A stretch of 52,656 nt of DNA from Ignavibacteriales bacterium (GCA_016182615.1 JACPGF010000100.1:1-52656); one strand, 5' to 3'; shown: positions 18,467 through 28,341, counted from the stretch's first letter. The notes: generated from the sequence alone by a model not told the origin. Made by a program: numbers and translations.

Positions 18467-19351
18467 TTAATATTTAATGAGCTGAATTTCTTCGTCAAGA
18501 ATAGGTTTATAACCTTTTATAAACGAACCAAGTTGTTCGGGGGTTGTAAAACCATATTTTTTCATAACTTCTTCATCTAGTTCAATATCCTTGTCCCATG
18601 TAATCTTGCCCTCTTCCAGCATGTTCACGGCATAATCTGCCAAATGCACTACAGCGGTCAGTTCTGGATTGATAACAGCAGAAACCGGATCGTGATGAAA
18701 CTGAATTACTTCGCATAACGCGGGAGGCAGATTCCATTTTTCGCCTAAAAAGCCGCCAACATCCTGATGGGTTAAACCAAGATGAAATGCTTCGGCTTCC
18801 AGAAAACGCAGTCCCTCGTTATTAACACTATTAATAATGTTAAGAAACATCGAATGGAGATATTTGTGAATAACAGGGATGCCTAAATCGTGCAGCAAGC
18901 CGCCGACAAATGCTTCCCCGGAGTTTCTCATTCCATTATCCGCGGCAATTTTACGCGCGGTACCACCTACCATGTACGAATGTATCCAAACGTTTTTATA
19001 ATTCAGGTTAACATCGCTCTTGTTTTTAAAAGCTTCCATTAACGAAAGGGCAACAACGATATTTTTTGTATCCTTGTAGCCAATTACCAGCAGGGCAAAG
19101 TCGATGGTTGAAACTTTTCTCGGCAGTCCGTATAAGGCTGAGTTTGCAATCGAGAGTATCCTTGATGCAAGCCCCTGGTCTTTACCGATAAGCCTGGCTA
19201 AAGCCGCGGTTGAGGTCGAGGGGTCATCGAGCAAACGGGATGTCTCGAACATAATTTCAGGAATTGCGGGTAATGAATATATATTCGCGAGAATTTTCTC
19301 GGTTTTTCTTCTTTTTTCCACATCTATTGTTAAATTCAGTGACGTTGGCAT
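18467..19351 (-). CDS. HDOD domain protein
   Basis: LPAIPEIMFETSRLLDDPSTSTAALARLIGKDQGLASRILSIANSALYG...GLLHDLGIPV. Confidence 0.9.
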   Translation of the reverse strand: MPTSLNLTIDVEKRRKTEKILANIYSLPAIPEIMFETSRLLDDPSTSTAALARLIGKDQGLASRILSIANSALYGLPRKVSTIDFALLVIGYKDTKNIVVALSLMEAFKNKSDVNLNYKNVWIHSYMVGGTARKIAADNGMRNSGEAFVGGLLHDLGIPVIHKYLHSMFLNIINSVNNEGLRFLEAEAFHLGLTHQDVGGFLGEKWNLPPALCEVIQFHHDPVSAVINPELTAVVHLADYAVNMLEEGKITWDKDIELDEEVMKKYGFTTPEQLGSFIKGYKPILDEEIQLIKY

Positions 19352-19362
19352 GATAACTCCGC

Positions 19363-20238
19363 TTATATAGCTTGTAAAATTTCTAATTGTTCCATGAACT
19401 GATGCTGATAGCTGTTTATGAAAGCAGCAAAATACTCTTCGTTACCCAAACGCAGGGTGGTTAAAACCGAAGGGTCGAAAGCATAGTTCTCATCCCATAA
19501 AAACTCACCAATATTGAGCTTACTCGTCATATAATCGGTTACATGTACCAGCGAAGTTAAAATTTTATGTTCATTCGAAAGTGATGGCTCGTGATGGCAC
19601 CCGACAACTTCTGCTAACACTGCCGGAAGATTCCAGCGCTCAACAAGCAATTTGCCGATTTCCTGATGGTCTAATCCCAACGCCTCTATTTCGGCTTCTT
19701 TAAATGTCAAGCCTTTTTCTTTTACGGATTCTACGATTTGTTTGTATTCTTTGGGGAAAAATTTATTTACAATGGGGATGCCTAAATCGTGCAGCAGCCC
19801 GGCGGTAAATGCTTCACCTGAAACATGATAGCCCAAATCGTCCGCGATGCGTTTTGCAGCGGTTGCCATCATAATAGAGTGCAGCCAGAATTTTTTCCGG
19901 TCAAACATTGCACTGTCTGCCCCGCCAATGGAGTCCATAAGCGAAAAGGCGACAACGATGTTTTTAATGTGATTAAAGCCAAGAATAATGATGGCAAAAT
20001 CGATAGTTGAAACGCGGCGGGGAATACCATACAAAGGAGAATTTGCAACCGCAAGTATTTTGGTTACCAATCCCTGGTCTTTGCTGATTACTTCACCCAG
20101 ATTCGAGGCACTGGCACGCGGGTCTTCGATAACCCGGTTAACTTCCTCGATAATAAAGGGCAGTGCTGGCAGCGTGTACGCATTGCCCAGCAGCTTAATG
20201 TTTTTTTCTCTTTTGTTTTGGATAGCTTGTTCAATCAT
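19363..20238 (-). CDS. HDOD domain protein (paralogue of neighbour)
   Basis: LPALPFIIEEVNRVIEDPRASASNLGEVISKDQGLVTKILAVANSPLYG...GLLHDLGIPI. Confidence 0.9.
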   Translation of the reverse strand: MIEQAIQNKREKNIKLLGNAYTLPALPFIIEEVNRVIEDPRASASNLGEVISKDQGLVTKILAVANSPLYGIPRRVSTIDFAIIILGFNHIKNIVVAFSLMDSIGGADSAMFDRKKFWLHSIMMATAAKRIADDLGYHVSGEAFTAGLLHDLGIPIVNKFFPKEYKQIVESVKEKGLTFKEAEIEALGLDHQEIGKLLVERWNLPAVLAEVVGCHHEPSLSNEHKILTSLVHVTDYMTSKLNIGEFLWDENYAFDPSVLTTLRLGNEEYFAAFINSYQHQFMEQLEILQAI

Positions 20239-20851
20239 GATAATTCGCCACAGTTAGTTTTAGTTTTTCGATTACTCTGGTATGTATTTGCGAAACCCGT
20301 GAAATGGTTACATTCAGCAGTTCGGCTATTTCTTTGTATGAAAGGCTCTCGTAATAATAAAGGCTGATAATAAGGCGCTCGCGCTCTGGTAATTGTTTTA
20401 GTGCTTGTATCATAATAGTCCTCAATTCAGATTTGTCTAATTCCATCTCGGGGGTATCGTTGTCATCGGGGATAAGCTCATATAACTGTGAGCCTTCTTC
20501 ATCATTGTATTGTTCGGTAAGTGAAAATGTTTTAGCAAACTGCTTTCTTTTGGCACCAACCATGGATTTTGCATGGATTTTGCGCAATTCATCAAGGATC
20601 TTACCTTTAATACGGGGAATGGCATAGGTTTCAAATTTGGTACCATAAGCAGGGTCAAAGCGTTCAATCGCTTCACTTAAACCTTCAACGCCTATCTGAA
20701 AATAATCGTCTTCATTCACAACGGTCTGCGAAATTAAATGCGACCGCTGTATAACGTAATGCACCAGATTGGTGTACTGCATGATGATGCGCTGTTTTAC
20801 GCCTACATCAGGATTACGTTTATATTCCATCCATAGAAGTTCGTTATTCAT
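20231..20851 (-). CDS. fliA: RNA polymerase sigma factor, FliA/WhiG (sigma-28) family
   Basis: EDDYFQIGVEGLSEAIERFDPAYGTKFETYAIPRIKGKILDELRK...LPERERLIISLYYYESLSYKEIAELLNVTISRVSQIH. Confidence 0.93.
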   Translation of the reverse strand: MNNELLWMEYKRNPDVGVKQRIIMQYTNLVHYVIQRSHLISQTVVNEDDYFQIGVEGLSEAIERFDPAYGTKFETYAIPRIKGKILDELRKIHAKSMVGAKRKQFAKTFSLTEQYNDEEGSQLYELIPDDNDTPEMELDKSELRTIMIQALKQLPERERLIISLYYYESLSYKEIAELLNVTISRVSQIHTRVIEKLKLTVANYHD

Positions 20852-21101
20852 CGTTTTCGTTTCCTAATAAATTGTCTGCTTGTCTGCGTCCTTTTTCTTC
20901 AGAAGCTTTGTTAATAGCTCTAATAAAAGTAAGTGCTAAAATGCCCGCCATGGTTGTCACAACGGCAAAAATCACAAATGACCGCAAAAACGTCTGACCA
21001 ATGCCTAACCCGAGCTGACTAAAAAATATCAGCGACAGGGAAAACACTAACAATCCAAATTCTAAAACTATTTTATTCATTACTCTAACATCTTTTTTCA
21101 T
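20844..21101 (-). CDS. small membrane protein of flagellar cluster
   Basis: Two hydrophobic segments; ATGA-type overlap with fliA; second Met at 21080 is an alternative start. Confidence 0.6.
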   Translation of the reverse strand: MKKDVRVMNKIVLEFGLLVFSLSLIFFSQLGLGIGQTFLRSFVIFAVVTTMAGILALTFIRAINKASEEKGRRQADNLLGNENDE

Positions 21102-21105
21102 TATA

Positions 21106-21123
21106 AAGCAAATTACATACCAA
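21106..21123 (-). promoter_or_regulatory. candidate sigma-54 -24/-12 promoter for the flagellar cluster
   Basis: Minus strand TTGGTATGTAATTTGCTT: GG-N10-GC, close to TTGGCACG-N4-TTGCW. Confidence 0.4.
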
Positions 21124-21270
21124 AAGATTCGCTACAGCATGGTACTAAAAAAGCTTTATTCCCGCATAAAATCGCAGTATTTCAACAACCCGCCTTTTGC
21201 TTTTGGTTACTATTAGCCAATTGATGGAGAACTAAACTATTTGAAAATTAATTCGATAATAACTTGATTA

Positions 21271-21486
21271 CCGGTTTACCAATCGGCGGAAGAGGTTTTC
21301 CGGTGGGTAAACTGTTTTGCCCAGCCTTCAGACCGGGTGAGAGAGCCTATAAAAGCGAAGAATCTTCTACGGCGCAACCCGCTAAAGAGCGGGTCTGGCT
21401 TATGGAAAGCCCTCTGAAGCGGGGCTCAAGCTCAATGACATAAACGTCATTAGCAATATTTCTACTTAATAGAACTTCCATATTGC
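21271..21486. other. densely structured intergenic region (candidate ncRNA/riboswitch or palindrome cluster)
   Basis: Helices read from sequence: 21272-21280/21306-21314, 21287-21292/21297-21302, 21326-21332/21413-21419, ACCCGCT-AAAG-AGCGGGT 21377-21394, AATGAC-ATAAAC-GTCATT, GCAATAT-TTCTA/TAGAA-ATATTGC. Confidence 0.5.
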
Positions 21487-21663
21487 TACAAAACCCTTAC
21501 CCTGCTCTATGTAAACCCTGAATCTCGTCTCCCAATCCCATTCGGACACGCGGAGATGTTTCCCTATTTCGAGTACACTCTAAAAAGCCATTTTCGCATC
21601 GGTTATAGACTAAAATCGAGACAAAAAGTATTGTTCTATAGCTTTACACACCAGATTTATTTG

Positions 21664-23703
21664 TTAATTATACAACTGCCACACAATACCAAGCCTTATT
21701 CCGCGGCGGGGCATAGGATAATACGCGGTAAGATAATACATCCGGTCCAGAATGTTTTCCCAGGTAAAATAAACAATTGCCCTTTTCTTTATCTCACCAG
21801 CCATAAAGTACGAAAGGTCCGCGTTAGCTGCCACGGCAGCAGTGCCAACTTTTTGATATGTTGTATTAAAGAATAAATCATACGCAAGCGGGGTAAATTG
21901 CGAGAAAAACCGCGCATTCAGCCCTGTTTTTATCACCAGACTCGAATCGAAGTGCACATTACAATAATATATACCCGCCTGACCGGATAAAAGTGGTATT
22001 TCGGCACTCTTTCCCGTTTTATTCTGTGCTATAAATCCCGAAAGCGAACCTTCGATACTGAGATACCCGATTTTTTTTATGCCCGAAAATGCAATGCCCG
22101 ATGCTTCAATTTTATCTTCGCTCACGGTTAGTTTACTTATGGAGTTTTTTTCGGCAACCAGCAGATCCCTTTTCCCAACTGCATCAGCCGAACGGTAATG
22201 GTACACCGATAGATAATACTGCTCACCTGGTGACACAGCATACTCAAGCCTGCCTTCGGCAACCGTAAATGTTGTTTTATCTTTCGCCCAGAACCCCTTT
22301 TCGCGTTGAAAAGCTGCCATCCCCGCGTACACGGAAATACCCTTGAAGAGGGTTACATTTACATCGGCACCGGCTCCCGGCAGAGTATTGTTATTGCTAC
22401 CGGCAATTTTTGCAAATACCGAGGGTTGAATGCTCCGTTTTGGAAAAAACGTTGCACTGCCTGAAAGATACCATGCCCTGTATGTCGGGTTACCTGTGTA
22501 AAAAGTATCGCGCCCTGTTGAGTTTTCAATACCCTCGTTTACAGAAACAATCAATTCATCTGTTATAAGTTCATGCTGTAATTTCAGCCCGGCGGTTTTT
22601 ACGCTCTGATTTATAGACATGCGGCCTGGCGAACCTAAAGTGTCCTCAGCATTCATCCGGAATTTGGAAACACTTTCACGACCGTAAACGACTAACTCGT
22701 TATAGAAATTTTCGCTATACAAGTATCTAGCGGAAAACGAGAGGGCATTCTGGAATGTACTATAGTATCTGTCGGGTGTTGCTATAGGTGCTAAAATCTC
22801 ATCATATAATACTTCATCGGGTTTCTTGTATAGTCCTTTAATGGAATCCATATCCACTCCTCCAAATAATCCCGGGGCAAATTTGGCGAAACGGTACGTG
22901 GCTCCCAAGGTAAGTTTTTTACTGAGCGGATACATTAATTGTACTGATGCCAGCCATGAACTGCTCCCCGAGGCGGCATACCCTTCATCTTTTTTCCGGT
23001 TGCTTACTTCCAATGCAAAATACAGCTTCTTAAAAAACATTTGCTGCTGCCTGAAATCGAAAAACCCTTCCAAGAACGGTGCCTGAAAATATTTTACCCT
23101 TGTATAGGGCACACCCGAAATGCCCGATGTACCAATTGCATGTAACGAAACCGGATTGTTTAGCGGACCGTATAAAAATCCGCGGCTCAAGGGCGGCAAT
23201 TCAATCTTTTCAACACCTTCACCCTGCATGTAATTTAAGTTAAATATACCGCTTGACCTGTTGTTTGCAAGCTCGCCATCTTCAAAAGCACTTATCATCC
23301 CGTTACCCAACCCGTACAGCAGCACTTCTTCCGGCTGTCCGGAGGTTCCGAGAGATCTTTTGAATGATAAACCTGAACTGCCCAAAAAATCGGCAAAATA
23401 CCGGTAATCGTTCCAAAGGAATGTACTATCTGTTATAACCCTGCTCTGTTGTGCAAACTGTTTTTGCTGTTGAAACCGGACGGTGTCTATAACTGCTTTC
23501 TTCTTGGTAGTATCGGTTGCAACATTAGAGGCTTTACCTGCCAGGCTGTCAGTTCTCTGTAGAATCCTGAGGGAATCTATGACTGGTTTTTTCTTCGTAC
23601 TGTCGGTTGCCGCCGCCGCGGTTTTATCGGTAATGCCGCCGCTTTGCCCCTGCGCGAACAGGGACAGGCAAAAAACAATTATGATAATTTTATAAATGTA
23701 CAT
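21664..23703 (-). CDS. outer-membrane beta-barrel protein with TonB-receptor-plug-like N-terminus
   Basis: Signal peptide, plug-like EEVLLYGLGNGMISAFEDGELANNRSSGIFNLNYMQGEGVEKIELPP, many alternating strands. Confidence 0.7.
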   Translation of the reverse strand: MYIYKIIIIVFCLSLFAQGQSGGITDKTAAAATDSTKKKPVIDSLRILQRTDSLAGKASNVATDTTKKKAVIDTVRFQQQKQFAQQSRVITDSTFLWNDYRYFADFLGSSGLSFKRSLGTSGQPEEVLLYGLGNGMISAFEDGELANNRSSGIFNLNYMQGEGVEKIELPPLSRGFLYGPLNNPVSLHAIGTSGISGVPYTRVKYFQAPFLEGFFDFRQQQMFFKKLYFALEVSNRKKDEGYAASGSSSWLASVQLMYPLSKKLTLGATYRFAKFAPGLFGGVDMDSIKGLYKKPDEVLYDEILAPIATPDRYYSTFQNALSFSARYLYSENFYNELVVYGRESVSKFRMNAEDTLGSPGRMSINQSVKTAGLKLQHELITDELIVSVNEGIENSTGRDTFYTGNPTYRAWYLSGSATFFPKRSIQPSVFAKIAGSNNNTLPGAGADVNVTLFKGISVYAGMAAFQREKGFWAKDKTTFTVAEGRLEYAVSPGEQYYLSVYHYRSADAVGKRDLLVAEKNSISKLTVSEDKIEASGIAFSGIKKIGYLSIEGSLSGFIAQNKTGKSAEIPLLSGQAGIYYCNVHFDSSLVIKTGLNARFFSQFTPLAYDLFFNTTYQKVGTAAVAANADLSYFMAGEIKKRAIVYFTWENILDRMYYLTAYYPMPRRGIRLGIVWQLYN

Positions 23704-23885
23704 GGAAACTCAATTTTAATAAACGCGAATATTTGTCCTAGCCAGAATTAAGAGAGCTTATTCACCAAACTTTTCTGATATCTACAATAAAATAGAAGAA
23801 AGTTTTTCGTAGTAAAAGCAAGTTTAAGAAAAATCCCCGATAATTTGTATTTTATTAACAGTCTATTTTACTATTTGGAGTTTAC

Positions 23886-24392
23886 ATGAAACATCTCGTA
23901 ATAGCTTGCATGGTTTTATTCGCCACGGCAACAATAATTTTCGCGCAGGATCCCGCGGCTTTAACCGGAAGAAAAGCCCCCGACTTTAAACTCGAAGATA
24001 TCGACGGGAACATTGTTGGGCTGAAATCTTCACTCGGCAAAGGACCGGTTCTGATAAGTTTCTGGGCAACTTGGTGCAAACCATGCATGGAAGAAATGGT
24101 TGAAATCCAAAAAATTTATGATGAGTTTAACCCCAAAGGATTAACTCTTTTCGCTGTTTCCACAGACAATGAAAAAAGCGCTGCAAAAGTGAAGCCCCTC
24201 GTTAAATCAAAAAAATACACGTTTACCGTGCTGCTCGACCCGAACTCTGATGCCGCCAGAAAATATTACGCGCAGGCAATACCTTTTACCGCGCTCATCG
24301 ATAAAAACGGCACTATTGTTTACACGCACATGGGATACAAAAAAGGTGATGAAATTACCCTGAGAAAAAAACTGAACGCATTGTTGCCATAA
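23886..24392 (+). CDS. TlpA-like thioredoxin-family protein
   Basis: GRKAPDFKLEDIDGN...LISFWATWCKPCMEEM...IPFTALIDKNGTIVYTHMGY. Confidence 0.9.
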   Translation: MKHLVIACMVLFATATIIFAQDPAALTGRKAPDFKLEDIDGNIVGLKSSLGKGPVLISFWATWCKPCMEEMVEIQKIYDEFNPKGLTLFAVSTDNEKSAAKVKPLVKSKKYTFTVLLDPNSDAARKYYAQAIPFTALIDKNGTIVYTHMGYKKGDEITLRKKLNALLP

Positions 24393-24398
24393 TATTTT

Positions 24399-24424
24399 AA
24401 AGCGCGGTTTTACAGCCGCGCTTT
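24399..24424 (+). terminator. Rho-independent terminator
   Basis: AAAGCGCGG-TTTTACAG-CCGCGCTTT perfect 9-bp stem then T-rich. Confidence 0.75.
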
Positions 24425-24460
24425 TCCATTTCCCCCTTAAAATTAACAACACTCATTACT

Positions 24461-26011
24461 ATGAAAAATATTTTTTTCTTTTTGCTTTTCCTGTCAACAA
24501 CGCTCATCTTAGCTCAGGATGAGATGCCTAAAGCCAATCTTCCCGAGGGACTTGGTATTTCCAATCAGCTTAAATATTCCAACGACATTAATACCGACCG
24601 GGAAATATTTGAAAACTGGTTAAACCTTGACTACACGTATGGAATATTTACCACGGGCATTCGCTTTGATATTTTCCAGCCGGTAAACTTCAGCACCAAT
24701 TGGAGCGGAGCCAAAGAACGGTATTCAGATATCGGGTTCAAATATATTAAAGCCGAATTAGGCGAAGCTGATGCCGGTATGGAACTGACAGTCGGCAACT
24801 ACTATGCACTTTTCGGCAGGGGCATGGTGCTTAAAAGTTACGAAGACCGGAACCTGCGCGAGGATAATAACCTGCAGGGTGTTAAAATAAAAGCACGGTA
24901 TCATAACCTTACCGTTACCGCGCTTTCTGGAATGCCGGAAAATAAATCAGGAGACAGAACCGATATTTTACACGCCGCCGATTTTGAATACCGCATAATG
25001 AAAGACTTGAAGACCGGCTTCTCACTCGCATCAAACCAGAAACAGGGGCAGATAAAGTCCACCACCACCCTCTATGCGTTCCGCGTGCAGCCTTCCTTAC
25101 CGTTTGGCGATGTATATGTTGAGTATGGCATTAAAAAAGATGAGGACGAAAAACAGGAAAACTTTGCCGGAAAAGAAAGTATCACAGGCAAAGCATTTTA
25201 CGGCAATCTTAACATGTATGAAGAAGGTTTTAGTTTAAGCAGCGAGTATAAATATTATGACAATTTTTCGTTTACTACAGGCAATGGCAGCGTAAGCTAC
25301 AATACGCCGCCCGCGACGCGCAAAGACTACACCTACCTGTTATTAAACCGGCACACCGTTAGCCTTGATGCCGCCAACGAAAACGGTTATTTAATCGAAG
25401 GCTCATATCAGTATGCAGAGGGTTCTTCATTACTCATTTCTTATGGTTTAACTAATACCTTACCCGCGTGGTCTTTGTACCAACGGAGTGTCCGGAAAGA
25501 TGCCCCCGCGCCTGCAGGATTAAAAACATTCACGCAAATGCGCGAAGTGTATTCACAAATTGCACACCACTTTAACGACAATTTGACTATTACCGGTATA
25601 TTTGGTTATAACGAGGAAAGTAAAGACAGCACAAAAAATATTACCCCTATCATCGACTGCAAATATTATCTCGATGAGATTAACACCTTCCGGCTGATTA
25701 TAGAACATCAATATACAACCGAAAGAAAAACCGGCGAAACATTTTACACGGATGCAGTGCTTATCGAATATCTGCGCTCACCGTCTTTTTCTGTTTCACT
25801 GCTTTCAGAACTCGAAACAAAAGAGCCGACAAAAGGCAACATGGTTAGGAAAATGTGGAACATGGTGCAGTTCGGTTATCAGATTGGCGAGCACACGGAC
25901 TTAAACCTCCTTTTCGGTTCACGGCAGGCTGGTACAATATGTATTGGCGGTGTTTGCAGGTATGAACCCGAGTTTAGCGGTGTAGAACTTAAAATGATGA
26001 CACGGTTTTAA
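24461..26011 (+). CDS. outer-membrane protein (DUF6029-like), hypothetical
   Basis: Signal peptide MKNIFFFLLFLSTTLILA; YYALFGRGMVLKSYEDRNLREDNNLQGVKIKARY; beta-rich. Confidence 0.65.
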   Translation: MKNIFFFLLFLSTTLILAQDEMPKANLPEGLGISNQLKYSNDINTDREIFENWLNLDYTYGIFTTGIRFDIFQPVNFSTNWSGAKERYSDIGFKYIKAELGEADAGMELTVGNYYALFGRGMVLKSYEDRNLREDNNLQGVKIKARYHNLTVTALSGMPENKSGDRTDILHAADFEYRIMKDLKTGFSLASNQKQGQIKSTTTLYAFRVQPSLPFGDVYVEYGIKKDEDEKQENFAGKESITGKAFYGNLNMYEEGFSLSSEYKYYDNFSFTTGNGSVSYNTPPATRKDYTYLLLNRHTVSLDAANENGYLIEGSYQYAEGSSLLISYGLTNTLPAWSLYQRSVRKDAPAPAGLKTFTQMREVYSQIAHHFNDNLTITGIFGYNEESKDSTKNITPIIDCKYYLDEINTFRLIIEHQYTTERKTGETFYTDAVLIEYLRSPSFSVSLLSELETKEPTKGNMVRKMWNMVQFGYQIGEHTDLNLLFGSRQAGTICIGGVCRYEPEFSGVELKMMTRF

Positions 26012-26014
26012 CAA

Positions 26015-26041
26015 AAAGGGCTGCGGAAACAGCGGCTCTTT
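26015..26041 (+). terminator. Rho-independent terminator
   Basis: AAAGGGCTGC-GGAAACA-GCGGCTCTTT, 10-bp stem using two G-U pairs, T-rich tail. Confidence 0.6.
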
Positions 26042-26108
26042 TCAACTTCAACATTGCGTTTCAACGATTGAAAGACTGCAACTTCTTTAAAAACAAGCGG
26101 TTACAGCC

Positions 26109-26131
26109 CCCTCTCCTTACGAAGGAGAGGG
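26109..26131. repeat. palindromic hairpin CCCTCTCCTT-ACG-AAGGAGAGGG
   Basis: Perfect 10-bp inverted repeat in intergenic DNA, followed by GGGAGGTGAGGT. Confidence 0.55.
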
Positions 26132-26199
26132 CGGGAGGTGAGGTGTCTTGCTGTATAATAATATACAATAAACTTGCACTGTTGCCGCGTAATTTGGGT

Positions 26200-28341
26200 T
26201 TAATTTTTACCCGGCAGGGATATAATAAAAGTGCTGCCCTTTCCGATAGTACTTTCAACTCTGATTTCCCCCTTGTTGATTTTTACCAGTTCACTTACTA
26301 TCGACAACCCGATTCCCGTGCCTTTTTCGCCCCGGGTACCTATAGTTGAAAATTTAGAGCCCGGTGAAAACAGCTTGTGCAGATGTTCCGCCGGGATACC
26401 GGCTCCGGTATCTATGACGCGTATCTCAACATGTTCGGCTTTCTTTTTGGCGGCTATTGTTATTTTCTGCCCGTTGTCCGAAAATTTAATCGCATTCGAC
26501 AGCAGGTTCCTTAATATGGAGTATGCCATTTGCGCATCGGCAAAAACCAATAGTTTTTCATCCACATCTATAGCTATCTCTATGCCCTTGTTGGTTATTG
26601 CCTGCTGCAGCAACAGCACGGCATTCTGCGCGATTTCATACAGGTTAACCAGCTCCGGTTTGTAGGTAAGGTTGCGCGATTGTACTTTTGCCCATTCGAG
26701 CAATCCCTCGAGGAGTTTAAACAATTCCTTGATCGTTGTATCTATGTTGCCAATATACTGCTTACGCATCTCATCGGGCAAATCGTTATAATCTTCTTTA
26801 AGAATTTCGGTGTAACCCAAAAGTCCGATAAAGGGGCTGCGCAAGTCATGCGCGATAATCGAGAACAGTTTATCTTTGGTTGTATTAGAGTATGCTAATT
26901 CCTGTTTAATTTTCTGTTCGCTTTTGTACTTAAAGAATATGTACGTGATAAATCCTAAAACCAGTGCTAAGCCGGACCAAAGCAGATAAATCTGCATGTT
27001 CTTTTTTTCTATTTCCAACTGCTGTATTTTTTGCCGGTTGGTAAGCTGAACAATTTCCTTTTCCTTTATTTCACTTTCATACCGGTTGGTAAGCTGAGAT
27101 ATCCGCTCTGTTTTCGAGCGCCCTTCTATCGAGTCTTTAAGGGACACGAAAAGTTTGTAATAGCGCAATGATGACGAGTAGTTTCCCTTTGCTTCGTTTA
27201 TTTTTGCGAGTTCCTCGTAACAAACACGCACAATATCTTTCATATCGTTTTTAACGGCAATCTCAAGGCTCATTGCAATATAATTAAGCGCCTGTGGTAT
27301 TTTGTTCTGTTTGATAAAAACAAGGGCAATTTGCTTGTAATTATCGCTTATCCCGTAAATGTAACGTATTTCCTTGCGTATTTTAACCGCTCTGCCAAAG
27401 TATTGCAGCGCCATATCGTACTGCCCCTGTTCGTAATACACATGACCAATTTCGCTAAGGGTAAAAGCAATACCCGGCACATCATTAGAAGATTGTTTCA
27501 TTTCAAGCGATTTTGTCAGCGACTCGATTGCTTTTTCGTACTGTTTCAATCCGGCATACGCGAAACCGATATTGCTGTACGCCCGCCCCAAACCATACTT
27601 ATCATCAACCGAACGGGCTATGGCAAATGCTTTTTGCGAGTATTCAAGACACCGCTTAAAATCGCTTATCTCGTAGTAAAAACGGGCAAGGTTATTTATC
27701 GTGGTCACCCGGTCAAAAGGTTCTCCGAGTTGGTCACGAATTGACAGGGCTTTCAAGAAAAAATCGTTACACTCGCTGTAGTCACCCGATTTCCAGTAAA
27801 TGAGCCCAATATTATTATAAGCCCGCCCCAGTTCCGTGGCATTACTTAATTCTCTGGCCAGTGCAGCCGCTTGTTTATAATTACTGAGCGCACCCAAAAA
27901 ATCGCTTTTCCGCCACAAGGTAAGCCCCATATTGTTATAAGCCATCGGGAGCAAATCACGCATATTCTTTTGTTCAATTAGACCAAAAGCTTTGTTATAA
28001 CAAGCAAGGGATGAATCTATTTTATTCCTAAGGAAGTGGACGTAACCGATATTAAGCAGGGCAGTGGCTTCACCACGGTCGTATTTTAGCAATGCTGCTA
28101 TTGTAAGAGCTTTTTCAGCGTTCGATTTTGCCTTCTCGAAATTTTCCCGGTGAACATAATAGATGGCATTGTTAAGTAAATCAACTTTCCGGGGGCCGGC
28201 AGATTGCGCAATTGCCGTCTCCAGACTGTCGGGAGATGCCTGATGATTGTGCGAACTAATTTTTGCATGCGCGGCAAACGCGGTAATACAGCACAAAAAA
28301 GCAATCCGGAAAGCACTACGAGCAAATTTTAATAATAGCAA
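26200..28341 (-). CDS. TPR-repeat sensor histidine kinase
   Basis: Several TPRs (ATALLNIGYVHFLRNKIDSSLACYNKA, RAYNNIGLIYWKSGDYSEC), TM, H-box LFSIIAHDLRSPFIGLLG, GAGIPAEHL, GTGIGLSIVSELVKINKG, GKGSTFIISLP. Confidence 0.92.
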   Translation of the reverse strand: MLLLKFARSAFRIAFLCCITAFAAHAKISSHNHQASPDSLETAIAQSAGPRKVDLLNNAIYYVHRENFEKAKSNAEKALTIAALLKYDRGEATALLNIGYVHFLRNKIDSSLACYNKAFGLIEQKNMRDLLPMAYNNMGLTLWRKSDFLGALSNYKQAAALARELSNATELGRAYNNIGLIYWKSGDYSECNDFFLKALSIRDQLGEPFDRVTTINNLARFYYEISDFKRCLEYSQKAFAIARSVDDKYGLGRAYSNIGFAYAGLKQYEKAIESLTKSLEMKQSSNDVPGIAFTLSEIGHVYYEQGQYDMALQYFGRAVKIRKEIRYIYGISDNYKQIALVFIKQNKIPQALNYIAMSLEIAVKNDMKDIVRVCYEELAKINEAKGNYSSSLRYYKLFVSLKDSIEGRSKTERISQLTNRYESEIKEKEIVQLTNRQKIQQLEIEKKNMQIYLLWSGLALVLGFITYIFFKYKSEQKIKQELAYSNTTKDKLFSIIAHDLRSPFIGLLGYTEILKEDYNDLPDEMRKQYIGNIDTTIKELFKLLEGLLEWAKVQSRNLTYKPELVNLYEIAQNAVLLLQQAITNKGIEIAIDVDEKLLVFADAQMAYSILRNLLSNAIKFSDNGQKITIAAKKKAEHVEIRVIDTGAGIPAEHLHKLFSPGSKFSTIGTRGEKGTGIGLSIVSELVKINKGEIRVESTIGKGSTFIISLPGKN

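Noticed and set aside
21271-21486. c-di-GMP, cobalamin, SAM or TPP riboswitch
   Set aside because: Checked remembered consensus motifs on both strands; none fits, so left as unassigned structure.
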